This document shows positions 28,724 through 31,633 of a stretch of 31,633 bases of DNA, one piece after another (within the stretch, counting starts at the first letter, position 1; each line of letters starts with the position of its first letter). Under the pieces are notes generated by a model. It was not told the origin of the DNA and made no database searches. It was given only the letters and a program-made list of their open reading frames with translations. The translations under genes were made by a program, and so were the position numbers. The stretch spans positions 1-31,633 of IMG/VR virus record IMGVR_UViG_3300032294_001440, one strand, 5' to 3'. The stretch is from a virus.

Positions 28724-30774
28724 TATTTATCCTTTTGATTTTCCGTAATCAATTTTATTTCGCAAGCATCGGTTGTGCAATACGCCTCGCCGATAGCCTC
28801 TGCGCCAAGACCTGCGTAAATGCCTGAGAAGTCAATAGGGAACAACTTCATAGTTCCTTCTTCTTCATATTCCTTCTCGGTAATCTGGGTGTAAGGCATT
28901 TGAGGATAAGAGAAGTTTCCTGAAGGTAGGAAAGAGACAGTCTTGAGTTGGCCGTCATACATATGTAGAACAGTGTCAACGTGCTCTGCTTCGGTCTCTG
29001 GGTCAAAGGAGACAGTTACTGAAACTGAGTTATCAGACCAATAGCGTTGTGCTGTTGCAGCAAGTGCCATCTTTTCAAAGATAGTGACATCTCGTTCTGC
29101 ACGCTTTGCATCAGACTTGATTGGGAAGAAGACGACAGAAGTTGTATCAGGAGATTCTGATGCTGGTTCAACACGATAGTTAGCCATCTTAAATAGCGTA
29201 AGCATTGGGTCGTTGTTAGCAAAACGAATTGCGCGATTGAAGTATTCGCCACCTGGAGTCCAGTGAACTCCTGGAGATTCACCTGCAAGAATGGAAACGG
29301 TGCCAGAAGGCTTAACCGTTGTCATCTTGATTGACTCACGAATACCAAGCCACTCTGCGTAAGTTGTGTCGTAAGACTTGATAACTTGATAGCCCTCGTC
29401 CATCCAAGTGCGAAGAACTGGAAGACCATGAATATCAGCAAAGTTAGCAACACCTGACATTGAAGTTCCAATGCGACGATTGCGCTGCATAATTGCGTTT
29501 GTCTCTTCCCAGTGTGTTGGAAGAAGAGTGACAGTCTTTGCATAGAGATAAGCAAACTTGAGTGTGCGTAGATAATCTTCTTTTGATTCGTGACGATTGA
29601 GGTATGTCTCAACGAGTGTGCAGCACTCAAAAGATTCTAGTGATTGCTCAGCGCAAGGGTTGTATCCAGCGATGCGATGGTCTTTGTTGTTAACTGGGTC
29701 AGCAAGACGTCCGTATGCTTTTGATACATCCATCCAAACAACACCAGGTTCACCATTGCGAACAATGCCATCAATAATTGGAGAGAAGTCTGTGCCAACA
29801 GATACCTCTACAGAGTTGTTTGACATCCATGCCCAACCAGGAGATGCAGGGTCGTAGGAGTTGCGCTCTGGATAAACTTCAGCGTTTTTTAGATTAAGAA
29901 AATCAGGGTCGTCAATACGACCAATAAGTAATTCAGCAGAGCGACGAACGTTGCCAGAAACAACGCAAACGCCAATAAGATTGCCAATGTCAGCAATATC
30001 TTTCCTCGTAACCTTTTCACCAGCACGCCCCTTAAATAGTTTGTGGATGTAGTTGTGTAGTTTTTCTAACGGTTCGTGTCCTGCTGCTGTTCCACCAAAA
30101 GTTTTGATTGGCGTTCCCGCTGGACGGATTTCTTTGTAATCAAATATTGGAGTCTTGCTATCTGGCTTGAGGTAGGCATTGATGAGGGTCGCTGTTGATT
30201 CAACCCAGCCTTCTCTGGTATCTGGAATGACATATGTCTCTTCTCCCTGTGGAGCGTAGATTGGAAAATCTTTGTCTGCTCCTTTGTCGTCAAATCCAAC
30301 ACCAACGCCAAGCATTGATGCTTCCATAAGAAAAACAAATGGCTTTGCTGGATTTTGTTTTGTCATTTCTTTTGTCGAAACAAATGCGCAGTTTTGTAGT
30401 GCAGCAGAGTTCTTTTGAACATTGACAATCTCTGTTCCCATAACCCAGAGTCCACGTCCTGGAGGGCTAAACTTTAGTTCAAATAGTCGGTCAAAAAATT
30501 CTTTAGCAGATGCTGCTGCTTTAGTATCTGACCAAGGAAGACGCTGTTGTTTAGCGTAATCTTTTTGAATTGAGTAAGTTCCGTTTGTCACTCGCTCACA
30601 AACTTCTGCCCAAGTTTCTTTTGTTCCATCTTCTTTCTTACGAGAATATGTGCGTAAGAAAGTAATTTCTCCTACAGAGTTTCCTGCCGCGTCTCGGTAT
30701 CCAAATGGTGCTTGCTTGTCTTTATAGGAGCCGACGAAATCCTCTGACAACTTGAAGGAAAAATTAATAGACAC
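28723..30774 (-). CDS. nrdJ: Class II (B12-dependent) ribonucleotide reductase
   Basis: The 683-residue enzyme resembles the monomeric ribonucleoside-triphosphate reductase. Cys129 (in LQNCAFVS) and Cys385 would be the active-site redox pair. YNPCAEQ gives Asn372, thiyl-radical Cys374 and Glu376. The 11-residue step from Cys374 to Cys385 equals that in the Lactobacillus leichmannii enzyme (408 to 419). The C-terminal CTTDAC pair (666, 671) would shuttle electrons. TVKPSGTVSILAGESPGVHW is also typical. It makes deoxynucleotides with adenosylcobalamin, so the host must supply B12. The start is GTG 30774 with GAGGGG upstream. It is uninterrupted; no intein or intron. Confidence 0.95.
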   Translation of the reverse strand: MSINFSFKLSEDFVGSYKDKQAPFGYRDAAGNSVGEITFLRTYSRKKEDGTKETWAEVCERVTNGTYSIQKDYAKQQRLPWSDTKAAASAKEFFDRLFELKFSPPGRGLWVMGTEIVNVQKNSAALQNCAFVSTKEMTKQNPAKPFVFLMEASMLGVGVGFDDKGADKDFPIYAPQGEETYVIPDTREGWVESTATLINAYLKPDSKTPIFDYKEIRPAGTPIKTFGGTAAGHEPLEKLHNYIHKLFKGRAGEKVTRKDIADIGNLIGVCVVSGNVRRSAELLIGRIDDPDFLNLKNAEVYPERNSYDPASPGWAWMSNNSVEVSVGTDFSPIIDGIVRNGEPGVVWMDVSKAYGRLADPVNNKDHRIAGYNPCAEQSLESFECCTLVETYLNRHESKEDYLRTLKFAYLYAKTVTLLPTHWEETNAIMQRNRRIGTSMSGVANFADIHGLPVLRTWMDEGYQVIKSYDTTYAEWLGIRESIKMTTVKPSGTVSILAGESPGVHWTPGGEYFNRAIRFANNDPMLTLFKMANYRVEPASESPDTTSVVFFPIKSDAKRAERDVTIFEKMALAATAQRYWSDNSVSVTVSFDPETEAEHVDTVLHMYDGQLKTVSFLPSGNFSYPQMPYTQITEKEYEEEGTMKLFPIDFSGIYAGLGAEAIGEAYCTTDACEIKLITENQKDK

Positions 30775-30848
30775 TTAGGCCCCTCTCAACGGAAAAATGA
30801 TTGTTACAAACCCTTGGCGAACGCCTTGGACGGAAATACTAGCAAAGA

Positions 30849-31088
30849 CTAAATAAGACGTAGTTGTGAAGACTCGTCCAACTTTTCATTATTTTCTTCT
30901 GGTATCTGATTAAGAATAATAGCGTTGGCTAACTCTAGACCAGCAAGAAGTTGAGTGGACAGACCTGCTTCTTTGACAACTGCAATTTTAGTTTGTAGTT
31001 GAGCAGAGATTTTGTTTCTTGTTTCATATTCAATCCTGGAACGAAACTCGTCGTAATTGCTCCAACGAACTGCTACATCATCAGACAA
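30849..31088 (-). CDS. Hypothetical 79-residue helical protein
   Basis: ATG 31088 overlaps the upstream gene by 8 nt. The protein is predicted helical throughout (YDEFRSRIEYETRNKISAQL, LLAGLELANAIILN) with an acidic C-terminus. No family is recognised. It lies 74 nt upstream of the reductase gene; that gap (30775-30848) shows no clear promoter. Confidence 0.65.
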   Translation of the reverse strand: MSDDVAVRWSNYDEFRSRIEYETRNKISAQLQTKIAVVKEAGLSTQLLAGLELANAIILNQIPEENNEKLDESSQLRLI

Positions 31089-31413
31089 GATAGGGGTTCC
31101 TCTCTTTTAGTAAGAACTCTTGTAAGTCTACAACAGGTATTCCACAAGCACGAGCAACCTCAACCTCAAGTAGAGCCCCAGACGATTCTTCCCAGTTTGG
31201 AAGAGTAACAATCATTTCGCAATCGAGGACGGCTTTAATATCTTGACGCATATAAGTTTCTTTTGGTAAATCTGTTTTGCCATCAAAAAACTCTGCTGGA
31301 TTACATACTCTGTATCCATAAGAACGAAGAACCGCGGCAGTTTGATTGAATAACGGATAATTAAATTCTGGATAACCAGTCATCGGACCAGATATATAAA
31401 TCATTTGTTTCAT
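31081..31413 (-). CDS. Nucleoside 2-deoxyribosyltransferase-like / DUF4406 protein
   Basis: The start is ATG 31411-31413, with AAGGA 4 nt upstream (110 residues); an upstream extension to 31488 lacks a site. It begins MIYISGPMTGYPEFN, the typical first strand and loop of the DUF4406/nucleoside deoxyribosyltransferase fold. LDCEMIVTLPNWEESSGALLEVEVA carries the conserved Asp/Trp/Ser and catalytic Glu region. Such enzymes exchange bases between deoxynucleosides or hydrolyse nucleotides. Next to the reductase gene, a role in nucleotide supply is likely. Confidence 0.8.
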   Translation of the reverse strand: MKQMIYISGPMTGYPEFNYPLFNQTAAVLRSYGYRVCNPAEFFDGKTDLPKETYMRQDIKAVLDCEMIVTLPNWEESSGALLEVEVARACGIPVVDLQEFLLKERNPYLV

Positions 31414-31420
31414 TACGTCC

Positions 31421-31633
31421 TTAGTGAATATGTGTGTAAATAAGTATATCTTTTTTCTTACAACCAGTATGTTCGCACCAAATCTCACTTGAGTGAAAAT
31501 AAGTAAGCATCTCTTCTAAATCTTCTTTGATAAGAACAATCTGGCTGTCATCTCTATCTCTATCGAACTCTATAGGGTTTTGCTCTGGAGACCAACCCCT
31601 ATCAGCCATAATCTTTTCGGCTATCTGCCAAAG
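31421..31633 (-). CDS. Hypothetical protein (5' end may be off window)
   Basis: The frame is open to the right edge. An ATG at 31609 would give 62 residues, but no good ribosome-binding site precedes it and eight more in-frame codons run to base 31633. The visible part has an acidic segment (IEFDRDRDDSQIVLI), a helix (EDLEEMLTYFHSSE) and WCEHTGCKKK with two Cys and a His. The family is unknown. The stop lies 7 nt before the next start. Confidence 0.55.
   Translation of the reverse strand, partial: LWQIAEKIMADRGWSPEQNPIEFDRDRDDSQIVLIKEDLEEMLTYFHSSEIWCEHTGCKKKDILIYTHIH

Noticed and set aside
28723-30774. Intein or intron in the ribonucleotide reductase
   Set aside because: All active-site motifs lie in one uninterrupted frame at the spacing of intact enzymes.
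30775-30848. Palindrome-like GGCGAACGCC before the reductase gene
   Set aside because: The potential loop is only 2 nt and the outer bases do not pair; it is probably chance.

Overview
The window is a stretch of a double-stranded DNA tailed-phage genome, or a prophage, AT-rich by eye. The likely host is an actinobacterium. It encodes a WhiB-family Fe-S regulator, DUF3039-like and DUF7455-like proteins, an FmdB-type zinc ribbon and an adenosylcobalamin-dependent ribonucleotide reductase. Several genes have a -10-like hexamer only 6-7 nt before the start codon, as in actinobacterial leaderless mRNAs. AT-richness combined with these markers fits phages of low-GC freshwater actinobacteria, but this is inference. 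Capsid, portal and tail-tube genes are not in the window.

Layout. 1-3302 (mostly minus): a collagen-like minor tail protein running off the left edge, a metallophosphoesterase, a small basic protein and a membrane/coiled-coil protein. 3499-6156 (plus): a primase-polymerase/SF3 helicase, convergent by 4 nt with terL. 6153-8018 (minus): terminase large subunit and a probable small subunit, behind a promoter with a perfect -10. 8083-13241 (minus): an accessory-looking block with a small serine recombinase, two small proteins, a 1304-residue secreted PA14/FN3/Pro-Glu-Gln-repeat protein and a coupled 58-residue membrane protein. 13457-17220: many tiny genes, mostly Cys-rich zinc-binding-type proteins, a possible nuclease and two HNH-type proteins, interleaved with copies of a repeated regulatory-looking element. 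17258-21525 (minus): a large collagen-like tail fibre, a small structural protein, a glycosyltransferase and an HTH protein. 22382-24932 (plus): two beta-class DNA methyltransferases and three microproteins. 24904-25496 (minus): DUF7455-like, DUF3039-like and tRNA-Gly(UCC). 25713-28397 (minus): FmdB-like protein, membrane peptide, thermonuclease, CHAP endolysin, small membrane and coiled-coil proteins, holin-like protein, lipoprotein and SpeD-like enzyme. 28388-31633 (minus): WhiB, class II ribonucleotide reductase and nucleotide-related genes. Many adjacent genes overlap by 1-11 nt (ATGA, TAATG, TAGTG), implying translational coupling. No gene-free stretch exceeds about 220 bases.

The most unusual signal is a five-copy element (A-E, between 13891 and 22414), always in the same orientation. 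Each copy has a TANNNT hexamer, exactly 14 nt, a T(T/G)YCGCC-type box (CGCCCC in copy E), a hairpin, a purine-rich ribosome-binding-site-like segment, and a GT-rich tract. That tract opens a short Cys-rich reading frame (MCVLCV-like). In copy E the 10-codon frame ends in an ATGA overlap with the first methyltransferase gene, suggesting a leader-peptide system. Copy C continues into a second, strongly base-paired region.
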